From positions 930,001 to 994,000 of the forward strand of contig NZ_CP106879.1 of assembly GCF_025677645.1 (NCBI RefSeq): a DNA stretch of 64,000 nt, read 5' to 3'. This document shows, piece after piece, positions 33,697 through 42,613 of the stretch (position 1 is its first letter; every line of letters begins with the position of its first letter). The stretch is from Curtobacterium poinsettiae. GTDB lineage: Bacteria > Actinomycetota > Actinomycetes > Actinomycetales > Microbacteriaceae. The notes under the pieces were generated by a model. It was not told where the DNA came from and did not search any database. It saw nothing but the letters and a program-made list of their open reading frames with translations. The position numbers were made by a program, and so were the translations under genes.

Positions 33697-35137
33697 GCGT
33701 CACGGTGACCAGCGCCCCGGGGACCAGCTCCGCGGAGGTCAGCTCCGCGAGCGCCGCCCCGTCGCACACCGCTTCCACCGCCGGTACGTCGCCGTCGTGG
33801 TGGTCCTCGCCGTGGTCGCCGCGCTCGCCGCGGTCGTCGGCTCGCAGCAGGGCCCGCGGCTCCGCGACGTGTCCTACGACGCGACCGGTCTCGTCACCCG
33901 TCCGGCCCAGCGGGTCATCCTGACCGCGAACCAGGCGCTGCAGAAGGTCGCGGCCGCCGACGTCCGGGTCAGCCCGGCTGCGGCGCACACCGTGACCTCG
34001 AGCGGCAACACGATCGCGGTCGAGTTCGCCGGGCCCCTGGCGTACGACCGCGAGTACACCGTGACGGTCGCGGGCGTGCGGGCACCCGGGCAGCACGCCA
34101 CGTCCGACCTGACGGCGGCGATCCGCACCGGCAGCACCGACGTGCTCGCACTCGTCCCGGGGCAGGCCGGGGCGAAGGACCGCATCGTCCGGCGATCCCT
34201 CGACGCCGGCGGCGCCACGACGGTCTACGAGGGCACGGCGATCTCGGAGTACGCCCGGCTCGGCCGCTCCCTCGTGGTCGTGAGCGGCACGGACGCGAGC
34301 TCGTCCGTGGACATCGTGGCGCTGAGCGGTGGCGTGCAGGACGCCGATGCCCCCGTCGAACACCTCACCCTGCCGACCGCCGAGGGCCGCGTCACGGCGC
34401 TCCACGTCGCCGACGACGGCGCCTCGTTCGGGTTCGAGTACGCCGACACCTCGACCGGGCAGTCCCGGAACACCGGCCTGTACGTGGTCGACATGACCGG
34501 TACCCACATGCCCACGGCGATCGCGGCGAACGGCAAGCCGAAGACGGGGGCCGTGCCGATGACGGTCGGGCAGTGGGCGTACGTACCGCGCACCGAGAGC
34601 GCGCTGGTCCGGACGGGCAGCGACGACCTGGTGCTCGTCGACATGAGCGGGCGGGTCGACCCGGTCCGGCTCGGCAGCGCCACCTACCTGCACGGCTTCG
34701 TCGGCACCGGCACCACGGCCGTCGTCGAGACGGGCACCGGCATCGAGCGGCTGGACCTGACCGACGGGTCGAAGTCGGCGCTGCAGGCGCCCGCCGCGAG
34801 CACCGATGCGGCCGTCCTCGGCCGCATCGCCCAGCTGTCCGACGACACGTACCTGCGGGTGCTGGGGGACGTGCGGTCGGACGGCACCATCGCGGCACGG
34901 ATCGTGCGCGTGGACGGGGGACGGGCCTCCCGGCTGCCGGTGACGATCCCGGACGACGCGAGCGTCACCGCGGTCTGCCCGTCCCCGAACAGCCAGTTCG
35001 TCGCGGTCGCGACGAAGTCGGCGACCGGCGAGCTCGTGAGCATCGTCGACGCGGCCTCCGGCGCGCTCGAGGCGAGCATCGACGCGGGCTCCGTCGACTG
35101 GTGCGGTGCGCTGCCGTCCGGCGACGAGGTCGGCTGA
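33686..35137 (+). CDS. Membrane-anchored extracellular protein with Ig-like and propeller-like regions
   Basis: A 483-residue protein I cannot assign. A basic cytoplasmic N-terminus and one membrane helix (residues ~33-52) are followed by an Ig-like domain (LTANQALQKVAAADVRVSPA) and a long region of beta-repeat character typical of propellers. It shares an operon with the UPF0718 and TIGR03943 genes (11-base overlap), so it may be an outer component of that transport system. Two palindromic terminators follow. Confidence 0.65.
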   Translation: MSSERHGDQRPGDQLRGGQLRERRPVAHRFHRRYVAVVVVLAVVAALAAVVGSQQGPRLRDVSYDATGLVTRPAQRVILTANQALQKVAAADVRVSPAAAHTVTSSGNTIAVEFAGPLAYDREYTVTVAGVRAPGQHATSDLTAAIRTGSTDVLALVPGQAGAKDRIVRRSLDAGGATTVYEGTAISEYARLGRSLVVVSGTDASSSVDIVALSGGVQDADAPVEHLTLPTAEGRVTALHVADDGASFGFEYADTSTGQSRNTGLYVVDMTGTHMPTAIAANGKPKTGAVPMTVGQWAYVPRTESALVRTGSDDLVLVDMSGRVDPVRLGSATYLHGFVGTGTTAVVETGTGIERLDLTDGSKSALQAPAASTDAAVLGRIAQLSDDTYLRVLGDVRSDGTIAARIVRVDGGRASRLPVTIPDDASVTAVCPSPNSQFVAVATKSATGELVSIVDAASGALEASIDAGSVDWCGALPSGDEVG

Positions 35138-35160
35138 CGGCCCGGGGACGTCAGACGGGC

Positions 35161-35201
35161 GCGCCCCGCTCCGTGGCAACGCGAAGCGTTGCGCGGGGCG
35201 C
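35161..35201. terminator. Two-part hairpin between convergent genes
   Basis: Outer arms GCGCCCCGC/GCGGGGCGC and inner arms GCAACGC/GCGTTGC with a GAA loop. Confidence 0.65.
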
Positions 35202-35218
35202 GCCGACCGAGCCTGCGG

Positions 35219-35252
35219 GGGAGGCCCGTTGCCAGCCGGCAACGGGCCTCCC
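35219..35252. terminator. Palindrome of the GGGAGGCCC family
   Basis: GGGAGGCCCGTTGCC-AGCC-GGCAACGGGCCTCCC, 15-bp perfect arms. It lies between the extracellular-protein gene and the convergent alcohol dehydrogenase and can serve both. Confidence 0.75.
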
Positions 35253-35271
35253 GTCGATCAGGTGGTGACGA

Positions 35272-36318
35272 CTACGCCAGCGTGGCCGCGTCGATCACGA
35301 AGCGGTAGCGCACGTCCGAGGACAGCACGCGCTCGTAGGCCTCGTTGATCTGGTCGGCGCTGATGAGCTCGGTCTCCGGCAGGATCCCGTGCTCGGCGCA
35401 GAAGTCGAGCATCTCCTGGGTCTCCTGGATGCCGCCGATGGCGGAGCCAGCCCAGCTGAGCCGACGCGGGATGAGCGCGAAGGCCGGGACCTCGAGCGGC
35501 TCGGACGGAGCGCCGACGTTGACGAGCGTGCCGTCGACCTTGAGCAGGCCGAGGTAGGCGCCCATCGGGATCTTCGCCGAGACGGTGTTGATGATGAGCT
35601 CGAAGGAGTTCGCGAGCTTCTCGAACGTCTCCGGGTCCTTCGTCGCGTAGTGGGCCTTCGCGCCGTAGCGGAGCGAGTCCTCCTGCTTCGAGGTGGTCTG
35701 CGACAGGACGGTGACCTCGGCGCCGAGCGCGACGGCGATCTTGACGGCCATGTGGCCGAGCCCGCCCATGCCGACGACGGCGACCTTGGTGCCCGGGCCG
35801 GCGTTCCAGTGGTGCAGCGGCGAGTAGGTGGTGATGCCGGCGCAGAGCAGCGGCGCGACCTTCTCGATGTCGAGCGACTCGGGGACCCGGAGGACGAAGT
35901 CCTCGTTCACCACGACGGCCTGCGAGTAGCCGCCCTGGGTGATCGAGCCGTCGGCCGGGTCGACGCCCGCGTAGGTCTGGATGTTGCCCTTGAGGCAGTA
36001 CTGCTCCTGGCCGGCGACGCAGTTCTCGCACTCGCCGCAGGAGTTCACCATGCAGCCGACGCCGACGCGGTCGCCGACCTGGTGCTTGGTGACGTTCTCA
36101 CCGACGGCGGAGACGTGTCCGACGATCTCGTGGCCGACGACCTGCGGGTACTGGATGGGGCCCCACTCGCCGCGGACGGTGTGGATGTCCGAGTGGCAGA
36201 TGCCGGCGTAGGCGATGTCGATCTCGACGTCGTTCGGGCCGACGTCACGACGGGTGATGGTGGTCTTGACGAGCGGCTCGGTCGCTGACGGTGCCGCGTA
36301 CGCGTTGACGGTGCGCAA
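35272..36318 (-). CDS. Zinc-dependent NAD(P) alcohol dehydrogenase
   Basis: A 348-residue medium-chain dehydrogenase of the YahK/cinnamyl-alcohol group that interconverts aldehydes and alcohols. Catalytic zinc ligands are in [10 protein letters not shown] and GHE; the structural zinc loop [16 protein letters not shown] has four cysteines; the cofactor motif is [13 protein letters not shown]. The start is probably TTG at 36318 with GAGGAG just upstream, giving RTVNAYAAP as the N-terminus; this non-ATG start is less certain than the gene. Confidence 0.92.
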   Translation of the reverse strand: MRTVNAYAAPSATEPLVKTTITRRDVGPNDVEIDIAYAGICHSDIHTVRGEWGPIQYPQVVGHEIVGHVSAVGENVTKHQVGDRVGVGCMVNSCGECENCVAGQEQYCLKGNIQTYAGVDPADGSITQGGYSQAVVVNEDFVLRVPESLDIEKVAPLLCAGITTYSPLHHWNAGPGTKVAVVGMGGLGHMAVKIAVALGAEVTVLSQTTSKQEDSLRYGAKAHYATKDPETFEKLANSFELIINTVSAKIPMGAYLGLLKVDGTLVNVGAPSEPLEVPAFALIPRRLSWAGSAIGGIQETQEMLDFCAEHGILPETELISADQINEAYERVLSSDVRYRFVIDAATLA

Positions 36319-36502
36319 TGATCTCCTCGTGGGGTGGTTCGTCGCGGGCCGGTTCCGGCCCGGAACCAGTCTGCGCGCAGGCGAGGCCGGGTGGGAGGTA
36401 CAACCAGGACACCCCTGTGCCCGCGGACGGGCGCGTCGCGGCGGCTGCCCGGCGCGTCGGCGCGGCACCGCGCCGCCGCGTTGCTCGCGTCGTCCTGTTC
36501 GC

Positions 36503-37549
36503 TCAGACGAGCCGGGCCAACCGCTGTCCCGCGATCGTGGCGAAGCGCAGCGGGTCGGCGAGGGCGTCGTCGGGCTCGCCGGTGGTCTGCGTCGCGAGCA
36601 CGGTGAGCGATGCGGCGGCCGCGTAGTCGTCGAGCGGGGCCTCGATCGCGCCGGCGACGAGCATCGAACGGGCGCCGGGAGCGTGCGCCGCGGTCAGGTC
36701 GCGGACCACCGAGGGCACCTTGCCGACGGCGCTCTGCCCGTCGAAGCACCCTTCGCCGCTGACCACCACATCGGCTCCGTCGAGCAGTGCCGGGAGCCCG
36801 AGGACCTCGGCGACGGCCGCGGCCCCGCCGGCGAGCGTGGCGCCCCACACCAGCAGGCCGAACCCGACACCGCCGGCGGCTCCGGCGCCCGGGGTGTCCG
36901 GGTCGACGTCGGGGAACCGCGCGGCCCAGGTGGCGAGCCGGTCGTCGACGGACGCCACCCGGTCGGGCGTGATGCCCTTCTGCGGGCCGAAGACCGCGGC
37001 GGCACCGGTCGGACCGAGCAGGGGAGAGGTCACGTCGGTGAGCACGGTGACGCCGAGCGGGGGGAGTTCCCGGAGGCCGTCGGTGCCGGCTCCGTCACTG
37101 TCGAGTCCGAGCGCCTCGAGCACCGGACGCCCGCCGTCGGTGGACGCGCTGCCCCCGATGCCGAGCACGAGCCCCGTGGCACCGGCGTCGAGCGCGGCGG
37201 CGATCGCTTCGCCGAACCCGCGGCTCGTCGCCGTGTCCGGCATCGGTGCGTCGAGCAGGGGGAGGCCGCTCGTCGCCGCGAGCTCCACGACCGCGCGGCC
37301 GTCGGGCAGCCGCAGCCAGTGGGTGTCGACCGGCGTGCCGCCCGGTCCGGTGACGGTGACGGGGACCCGGACGGCTCCGGGGACGGCGGTCGCGAAGGCG
37401 TCGAGCGTGCCCTCGCCGCCGTCGGCCATCGGGACGAGCACCACGTCGTCGTCGGGCCGCTCGGTCAGCCAACCGTCGCGGACCGCCGCAACGATCGACG
37501 CCGCCGTCGCGGTGCCCTTGAACGAGTCCGGAGCCACGATGATGCGCAC
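36503..37549 (-). CDS. Glycerate kinase
   Basis: A 348-residue kinase of the GarK/GlxK family, phosphorylating D-glycerate for entry into glycolysis. Conserved features are the N-terminal [35 protein letters not shown] and GPQKG. GTG start at 37549, with TACGGT ending seven bases upstream and GGGAG in between, so either a leaderless or a led start is possible. It is a single gene between the alcohol dehydrogenase and an amino-acid oxidase on the same strand. Confidence 0.93.
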   Translation of the reverse strand: MRIIVAPDSFKGTATAASIVAAVRDGWLTERPDDDVVLVPMADGGEGTLDAFATAVPGAVRVPVTVTGPGGTPVDTHWLRLPDGRAVVELAATSGLPLLDAPMPDTATSRGFGEAIAAALDAGATGLVLGIGGSASTDGGRPVLEALGLDSDGAGTDGLRELPPLGVTVLTDVTSPLLGPTGAAAVFGPQKGITPDRVASVDDRLATWAARFPDVDPDTPGAGAAGGVGFGLLVWGATLAGGAAAVAEVLGLPALLDGADVVVSGEGCFDGQSAVGKVPSVVRDLTAAHAPGARSMLVAGAIEAPLDDYAAAASLTVLATQTTGEPDDALADPLRFATIAGQRLARLV

Positions 37550-37607
37550 AGCTCCCACCGTAGCGGCCCGTCGCGAGACGCCGTCGTGCGGTGGACCCGT
37601 CCGTGCG

Positions 37608-38744
37608 TCAGGTCGCGGGCACCGGCTCCGGCAGGGCGAAGCGCGGGTGTGGCACGCCACCCGTCGCGAGGTCCGCGAGCATCTCGCCGAGCAGTGGCGC
37701 GAACTTGAAGCCGTGCCCGGAGAACCCCGTCGCCACGGTCAGTGGCCCGACCCGGTCGATGACGAAGTCCTCGTCGGGGGAGTTGTCGTACAGGCAGCTG
37801 ATGAACTCAGGCTTCGTCGCGTCGACCCCCGGCACGTACCGCGCGACGTACGCCTGCAGTCGCTCGGCCTCGGCCGGCACGGGCACGAAGTCCCGGTGGT
37901 CCGGGTCGACGACGGGCCCGGTGCCGTGGAACCCGACCTTCACGCCCTCACCCGGCGTCAGCAGCCCGTACACGTCGTCGCCGTCGGCCCAGTGCACGAA
38001 GCTCGGCCAGGCCGCGTCCGGCAGGTGGCTGGGGAAGTGGGCCGGCTGCTCCTGGGTGACGCGGATGGCCGGGAGGCCCGCCCCGCGTCCGGCGAGCAGC
38101 TCGCCGACCAGCGTGGGGGCCCACGATCCCACCGCGGCGACCACGGACGCGGTGCGGACCGCGCTGCCGTCGGACAGCGTCACGGTGACGTCGTCACCGT
38201 GGTCCTCGAGCCCGGTGACCCGGGTCTCGAAGCGCAGGTCCGCGAGTCCGGTCGCTTCGGCCAGCGTGAGGAACACCTCGATCGTCCGGTCGGAGCGGAT
38301 GCGTCCTGCCGACGGGTGGGTCAGCACGTGCCCCTCGAACGCGATGCCGGGCCAGCGCGCCGCCGCCTGGTCCGGCGAGAGCGACTCGTGGGAGATCCCC
38401 GCGTCGGCGAGGGCGGCGGCGATCGCGTCGACGACCTCGGGCCGGCCGTGGTCGACGGCACCCGTGCGGACGATGAGCTCTTCGCCGGCAGCGGCCTCGA
38501 ACGCTTCCCACAGCGCCAGTGCCCGCGTGGTCAGCGCGACGTACTCCGGGTCGGCGTAGCCCTGCCGGAAGATCCGGGTCGCACCGTGCGAGGAGCCGAG
38601 GTGATGGCCGCGGGCGTGCTGTTCCACGAGCAGGACGCGCTCGCCGCGGGCGGCGAGCGCGTACGCGGTCGCGGCACCGACGACCCCGCCACCGATGACG
38701 ACCACGGGTGCCACGTGTTCGGGGGAACCGGGAGAGGAGGACAT
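37608..38744 (-). CDS. MSOX-family FAD amine oxidase (N-methyltryptophan oxidase-like)
   Basis: A 378-residue flavoprotein of the monomeric sarcosine oxidase/SolA family. The FAD dinucleotide motif is VVVIGGGVVGAATAYALAARG near the N-terminus; SSHGATRIFRQGY and the C-terminal GFSGHGFKFAPLLGE match the family, whose flavin is covalently held by a cysteine near residue 310 (ISCLYDNSPDEDF here). It should oxidatively demethylate an N-methyl amino acid. A leaderless -10 box (TACGCT) ends six bases before the ATG. Confidence 0.9.
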   Translation of the reverse strand: MSSSPGSPEHVAPVVVIGGGVVGAATAYALAARGERVLLVEQHARGHHLGSSHGATRIFRQGYADPEYVALTTRALALWEAFEAAAGEELIVRTGAVDHGRPEVVDAIAAALADAGISHESLSPDQAAARWPGIAFEGHVLTHPSAGRIRSDRTIEVFLTLAEATGLADLRFETRVTGLEDHGDDVTVTLSDGSAVRTASVVAAVGSWAPTLVGELLAGRGAGLPAIRVTQEQPAHFPSHLPDAAWPSFVHWADGDDVYGLLTPGEGVKVGFHGTGPVVDPDHRDFVPVPAEAERLQAYVARYVPGVDATKPEFISCLYDNSPDEDFVIDRVGPLTVATGFSGHGFKFAPLLGEMLADLATGGVPHPRFALPEPVPAT

Positions 38745-38750
38745 GCGGCG

Positions 38751-38756
38751 AGCGTA
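38751..38756 (-). promoter_or_regulatory. -10 box of the amine oxidase gene, leaderless
   Basis: On the minus strand TACGCT ends six bases before the ATG at 38744, in the gap after the tRNA gene. Confidence 0.5.
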
Positions 38757-38766
38757 CGTCCGACGG

Positions 38767-38837
38767 AGCGAGTGACGGGAATCGAACCCGCGCTACCAGC
38801 TTGGGAAGCTGGAGTTCTACCATTGAACTACACTCGC
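38767..38837 (-). tRNA. tRNA-Gly (anticodon CCC)
   Basis: A 71-base cloverleaf on the minus strand. The acceptor stem is GCGAGTG/CACTCGC, the D arm GTTC...GAAC, the anticodon arm CCAGC-TTCCCAA-GCTGG with anticodon CCC, and the T arm GCGGG-TTCGATT-CCCGT. CCA is not encoded. It would read GGG glycine codons. Confidence 0.96.
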
Positions 38838-38862
38838 GCGCCCCGCAGAACGGGACTCGGCA

Positions 38863-38868
38863 AGCCTA
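38863..38868 (-). promoter_or_regulatory. -10 box of tRNA-Gly
   Basis: TAGGCT on the minus strand, 25 bases upstream of the mature 5' end; no strong -35. Confidence 0.4.
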
Positions 38869-39032
38869 GCGGATTCTCGCCTGGAAGCCAGCCGACCGCG
38901 CACCGTACGCCGTCTCGCGGCCGCGTGTCGCGCCTCCCGAGTCTCCGCTGTGAGGGTGCGAGCCTGACGGACAGGTGTCGCCCCCGTGTGTACCGTCCAG
39001 GGAGTTCCAGCCCCGAACCGAGGAGGACCCGG

Positions 39033-40142
39033 ATGGTCAGGCATCCCCTCATCGACGACGTGGTCGGCTCGGCGATCGTGGTCGAGTCCGCCTCGCCCGT
39101 CGTGTGGCTGACCGACGCGCTCGCCTCGCTGCTCCGTCGGTCGGCGGACGCCGGACGGACGGTCGTGCTCCGCACCGGCCGGGCCGCAGCGATCACCCCG
39201 GCACTCCGGCACGCGCTCGGCGCGTACGGCGCCGCGTGGGCGGTGTCGGACTTCGACGGCACACTGCGTGACGGCCGGACCGGCGTCGCCGCATCGGACA
39301 TCGAGGACTTCGTGCACCGCGGCCCCGAACTCGTGGGCACGCCGTCACCCGAGCACCCGGTCTCGGCCGACTCGGTGCGACAGATCAGCATCGACCTGAC
39401 CCTCCGCCACCACCCCGGCCGTGCCGTCGACATGGGCTCCGCGATCGAGGCGCTGTGCCACACCGTCGGCACCTGCCCGACCCGGTGGGGCACCGCCGAA
39501 CCGCTCACCGTGCCGTGGGACCGCTGGGTCGTCACGCAGTACGCGAAGCACGAGGCGCCCGGCATCTCCACCTCGTACGCCGTCGGCGAGGGGTTCTCCG
39601 CGACGATGACCGCGCACCTGGTCGGCGGGGTCGTCGTCGAGACGATGTCCGCCGTGCTCACCGTGCCCGAGGAGAACACCGACCCGGGCCTGGCCAACCG
39701 CATGTTCGACGCCGTGCAGCGGGTCGCCGACCAGGTCGTCCCCGTGTTCGGTGTGGTCATGCAGCGCCGCGGCGACGCGGACCACCTGGTGCGGGCCGTC
39801 TCGCACGGCGAACCGTCGCCGCTCGCCGTCGTCGTGGGCCCCGAGGCCGCCGGCTTCCTGGACCGCGACGGCGTCTGGCCGCCACCGCGCACCACGACCG
39901 CGACCTTCGCAGCCGGCTCCGGATCGGCCGCCCGTCCGGACGCCGACGCCGCTGACGACGGCGGCATGATCGTCCGCTTCGAGGACGGCTGGGAGGCGCT
40001 CGAGTCGTTCCTGGACCGCATCGACGAGGACCGCTTCCTGCAGCTGGTCGGTGGCGCACCGCTCGACCCCGCGCACGACGAGGGCACGCTCGACGGGCAC
40101 GTCCGCGACGACCGGATGGTGGGCGGTCAGGGTGCCGCGTGA
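39033..40142 (+). CDS. Conserved actinobacterial protein, possibly DUF6177
   Basis: A 369-residue soluble protein with no signal peptide or membrane helix. I recognise no catalytic motif. The N-terminal region (HPLIDDVVGSAIVVESASPV and VVLRTGRAAAITPALRHALG) recalls DUF6177, but I hold that lightly. A strong ribosome site (GAGGAGGACC) precedes the ATG at 39033; the very long upstream in-frame extension is antisense shadow. The next gene overlaps it by 11 bases. Confidence 0.6.
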   Translation: MVRHPLIDDVVGSAIVVESASPVVWLTDALASLLRRSADAGRTVVLRTGRAAAITPALRHALGAYGAAWAVSDFDGTLRDGRTGVAASDIEDFVHRGPELVGTPSPEHPVSADSVRQISIDLTLRHHPGRAVDMGSAIEALCHTVGTCPTRWGTAEPLTVPWDRWVVTQYAKHEAPGISTSYAVGEGFSATMTAHLVGGVVVETMSAVLTVPEENTDPGLANRMFDAVQRVADQVVPVFGVVMQRRGDADHLVRAVSHGEPSPLAVVVGPEAAGFLDRDGVWPPPRTTTATFAAGSGSAARPDADAADDGGMIVRFEDGWEALESFLDRIDEDRFLQLVGGAPLDPAHDEGTLDGHVRDDRMVGGQGAA

Positions 40143-40479
40143 CGTCACCATCCTCTGCCGCCAGCCGGTGGAGACGCGCGAGGTGGCGGAGGCGCTCCTG
40201 CTGCACGACGAGACCTGGGGTGTCCGGGCGCTCGACGACGGCCCGATGATGCAGGTCTGCCGGGACGCCACCCACCCGGTGATCACCGTGCTCGGCGTTC
40301 GCCGGGTGGACTCCTCCGATGAGGTCGAGCGGATCCTGCCGGACGCCCCGACCCTGGCGACCCCGCTGTGGTGGGTCGACACCGTGACGCCCGCCGGCCC
40401 CGACGGGGAATCGGGGATCTCGGCCGCGCTCGAGGCCGCGATGGACCTCGACGCGGTCTGCATCGTCCACGGGGACTGA
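40132..40479 (+). CDS. Small conserved protein of unknown function
   Basis: A 115-residue soluble, acidic protein with no recognised domain. GTG 40132 starts 11 bases inside the preceding gene, so both products are probably needed together. It contains a mixed alpha/beta pattern (VTILCRQPVETREVAEALLL, HPVITVLGVRRV) and an acidic C-terminus. No homology is claimed. Confidence 0.55.
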   Translation: MPRDVTILCRQPVETREVAEALLLHDETWGVRALDDGPMMQVCRDATHPVITVLGVRRVDSSDEVERILPDAPTLATPLWWVDTVTPAGPDGESGISAALEAAMDLDAVCIVHGD

Positions 40480-40515
40480 CCCGGGTCGTGCCAGCAGTGT
40501 GGCCGGTGCCGCGCG

Positions 40516-42561
40516 TCAGTCCCGCTTGCTCATCGCGGCCAGACGCTCGTTGTAGGCCTTGAGGTCGGCGTCACCGTCGCGGTCGGCCTTGCGGTCCAGG
40601 CGCTTCGCGTCGCGCTTGTCCGAGCGCATCCAGTTCCGGACGACGAGCAGGGCCACGAACACCATCGGGAGCTCCGATGCACCCCAGGCGATGCCGCCGC
40701 CGGTGTGCTGGTCGTCGAGCAGTGCGGCGTCGTTCGTCTGCCCCAGTGCGTGGAACCAGTCGATCGCGAACACCGACTGCGACGTCATGACCGCGACGCC
40801 GAAGAACGCGTGGAACGCCAGGGTGGCCAGCAGCGTGATGATGAGCATCGGGTACGGCGGGCGCTGCGGGCCCGGGTCGACGCCGACGAAGACCCAGAAG
40901 AACAGGTAGCCGCTCAGGACGAAGTGGATGATCATCGCGACGTGCCACTCGTGCGACTGCATCGCGGCCTGGTACGCCGGCGTGAAGTAGAACACCACGA
41001 GGGACCCGGCGAAGATGATCCCCGCGACGGCGGGCTTGCCGAGGAACTGCATCCAGCGGGAGTGCACGAAGAGCATGAGCCACTCGCGGGCGCCGCGTGA
41101 GCCGTCGTTCCGGACCGGCAGGGTGCGGAGCGCGAGGAGCACCGGGCCGCCGAGCACGAGCGGCAGCGGGACGAACATCATCAGCAGCATGTGCTGGAGC
41201 ATGTGCGACGAGAAGTGGATCATGCCGTAGACCGCGGGGCCGGCCGACGTCGTCCAGATGAACAGGGCGCAGCCGAGCAGCCAGGCGATGGTGCGACCGA
41301 CGGGCCAGGCGTCGCCGCGCTTCCGGAGCTTGCGCACCGCCAGCAGGTACCAGACGGCCCCGACGACGGCCAAGCCGAGCCACACCCAGTCGATGTGCCA
41401 CTGGGTCAGGTAGGTCTGCGTGGTCTGCGCCGGCGGGAACGGGAACCCGATCAGGCCGGAGCGGGTGTCCTCGCCCGTCGCCGGGGTCTGCGGGATCGGC
41501 GGCTGTGAACGGGACACGGCGACCGAGACACCGATGGCCACGGCCATGAACACGATCTCGGCCAGGGCGAACCGGGTGAACAGGCGGCGGTCGAGCGGAG
41601 CGCGGAGGAGCCCGGGAACGAGCTTCCGGCGCTGCACGATCCCCGCGACGCCGAGCAGCACGAGGATGAGCGCCTTGACGGTGATGAGCCAGCCGTACGA
41701 GGTCGTGACCAGGTCGAGCGGGCCGGTCAGTCGGAGCGACGCGTTGACGATGCCGGAGAACGCGACGGCTCCGAACGACCAGCCGGCGAGCGTCGAGTAC
41801 CGGGCGATCACGCGTCCGGTCGCGCCCCTGGTGCGGGTGCGGAGCAGGACCACGGCGACCAGGCCGCCGGCCCACACGCACACCCCGACCAGGTGGATGG
41901 CGAGCGAGTTCACCGCGTTCGCGTGCTCGAGCGACCCGGCGGCGTGCCCGGACAGCGCCAGGGGGAGCAGGGCGAACAGGCCGATCACGGTGGCGAACGC
42001 CAGGGTCGTCACCCGGGTGGCGAAGGCGGCGACCACCGTGGCGACCAGGATCGCGGCAGCCGACACCACGAGCGCCTGGCCGATCTCGACCTGGAACGCG
42101 AAGAGCATGAAGTTGCGGGCGAACACCGGGCTGGTGAGCGGGACACCGAGGGTGTTCGCGCCGGTCAGGACGATGCTCACCGCTGCGGCCAGGAACCAGA
42201 CGGCGCCGGTCGCAGCAGCCCACCGGGTCGCACGGTGCTGCACGCTGGACACGGCGCCGTGGTCCTTCTTCTGCGCGGGGAGCGCGAACGCGGCGACGAT
42301 GAGGAGCCCGATGGTCAGCGCCGCCATCGTGTCGTGCACGACGCGGGCGATCGGCAGGCCGTACTCGACGACCTCGCCGGCGGACACCAGCTGCTGACTC
42401 GCGCTGAAGGCCCCGGTGACGGTCAGCCCGAGGATCGAGCACGCGACGGCCAGCGGGATCGCGATGACGAGGACCGTCGCGACGGTGGACGAGCGCCCGG
42501 TGGTGGGGGCGGCGTCCGGCGCTGACCCGGTGGGCTGGGTTTCGGGTGACGTGACGGTCAT
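40516..42561 (-). CDS. CopD/CtaG fusion: cytochrome c oxidase assembly protein
   Basis: A 681-residue membrane protein with an N-terminal CopD-like half (GLPIARVVHDTMAALTIGL, HLVGVCVWAGGLV) and a C-terminal CtaG half. The CtaG histidine block MIHFSSHMLQHMLLMMFVPL is intact, as are the later HEWHVAMIIHFVLSGYLFFW and HAFFGVAVM segments. It probably delivers copper to the caa3-type oxidase. A hydrophilic Lys/Asp-rich tail ends the protein. Its paralogue at 23487-25532 has exactly the same length but a degraded motif. Confidence 0.9.
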   Translation of the reverse strand: MTVTSPETQPTGSAPDAAPTTGRSSTVATVLVIAIPLAVACSILGLTVTGAFSASQQLVSAGEVVEYGLPIARVVHDTMAALTIGLLIVAAFALPAQKKDHGAVSSVQHRATRWAAATGAVWFLAAAVSIVLTGANTLGVPLTSPVFARNFMLFAFQVEIGQALVVSAAAILVATVVAAFATRVTTLAFATVIGLFALLPLALSGHAAGSLEHANAVNSLAIHLVGVCVWAGGLVAVVLLRTRTRGATGRVIARYSTLAGWSFGAVAFSGIVNASLRLTGPLDLVTTSYGWLITVKALILVLLGVAGIVQRRKLVPGLLRAPLDRRLFTRFALAEIVFMAVAIGVSVAVSRSQPPIPQTPATGEDTRSGLIGFPFPPAQTTQTYLTQWHIDWVWLGLAVVGAVWYLLAVRKLRKRGDAWPVGRTIAWLLGCALFIWTTSAGPAVYGMIHFSSHMLQHMLLMMFVPLPLVLGGPVLLALRTLPVRNDGSRGAREWLMLFVHSRWMQFLGKPAVAGIIFAGSLVVFYFTPAYQAAMQSHEWHVAMIIHFVLSGYLFFWVFVGVDPGPQRPPYPMLIITLLATLAFHAFFGVAVMTSQSVFAIDWFHALGQTNDAALLDDQHTGGGIAWGASELPMVFVALLVVRNWMRSDKRDAKRLDRKADRDGDADLKAYNERLAAMSKRD

Positions 42562-42613
42562 GACCGTCCAATGGTAGGCGTGTCGGCTGGACGGCGGCCC
42601 CTCGGATGCGCCC

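Noticed and set aside
36720..39032. Upstream in-frame extension of the gene at 39033, about 770 codons
   Set aside because: It runs antisense through glycerate kinase, the amine oxidase and the tRNA gene; the strong ribosome site before 39033 marks the true start.
39033..40479. Genomic island at the tRNA-Gly gene
   Set aside because: No integrase, no direct repeat of the tRNA 3' end and no change in base composition was seen.
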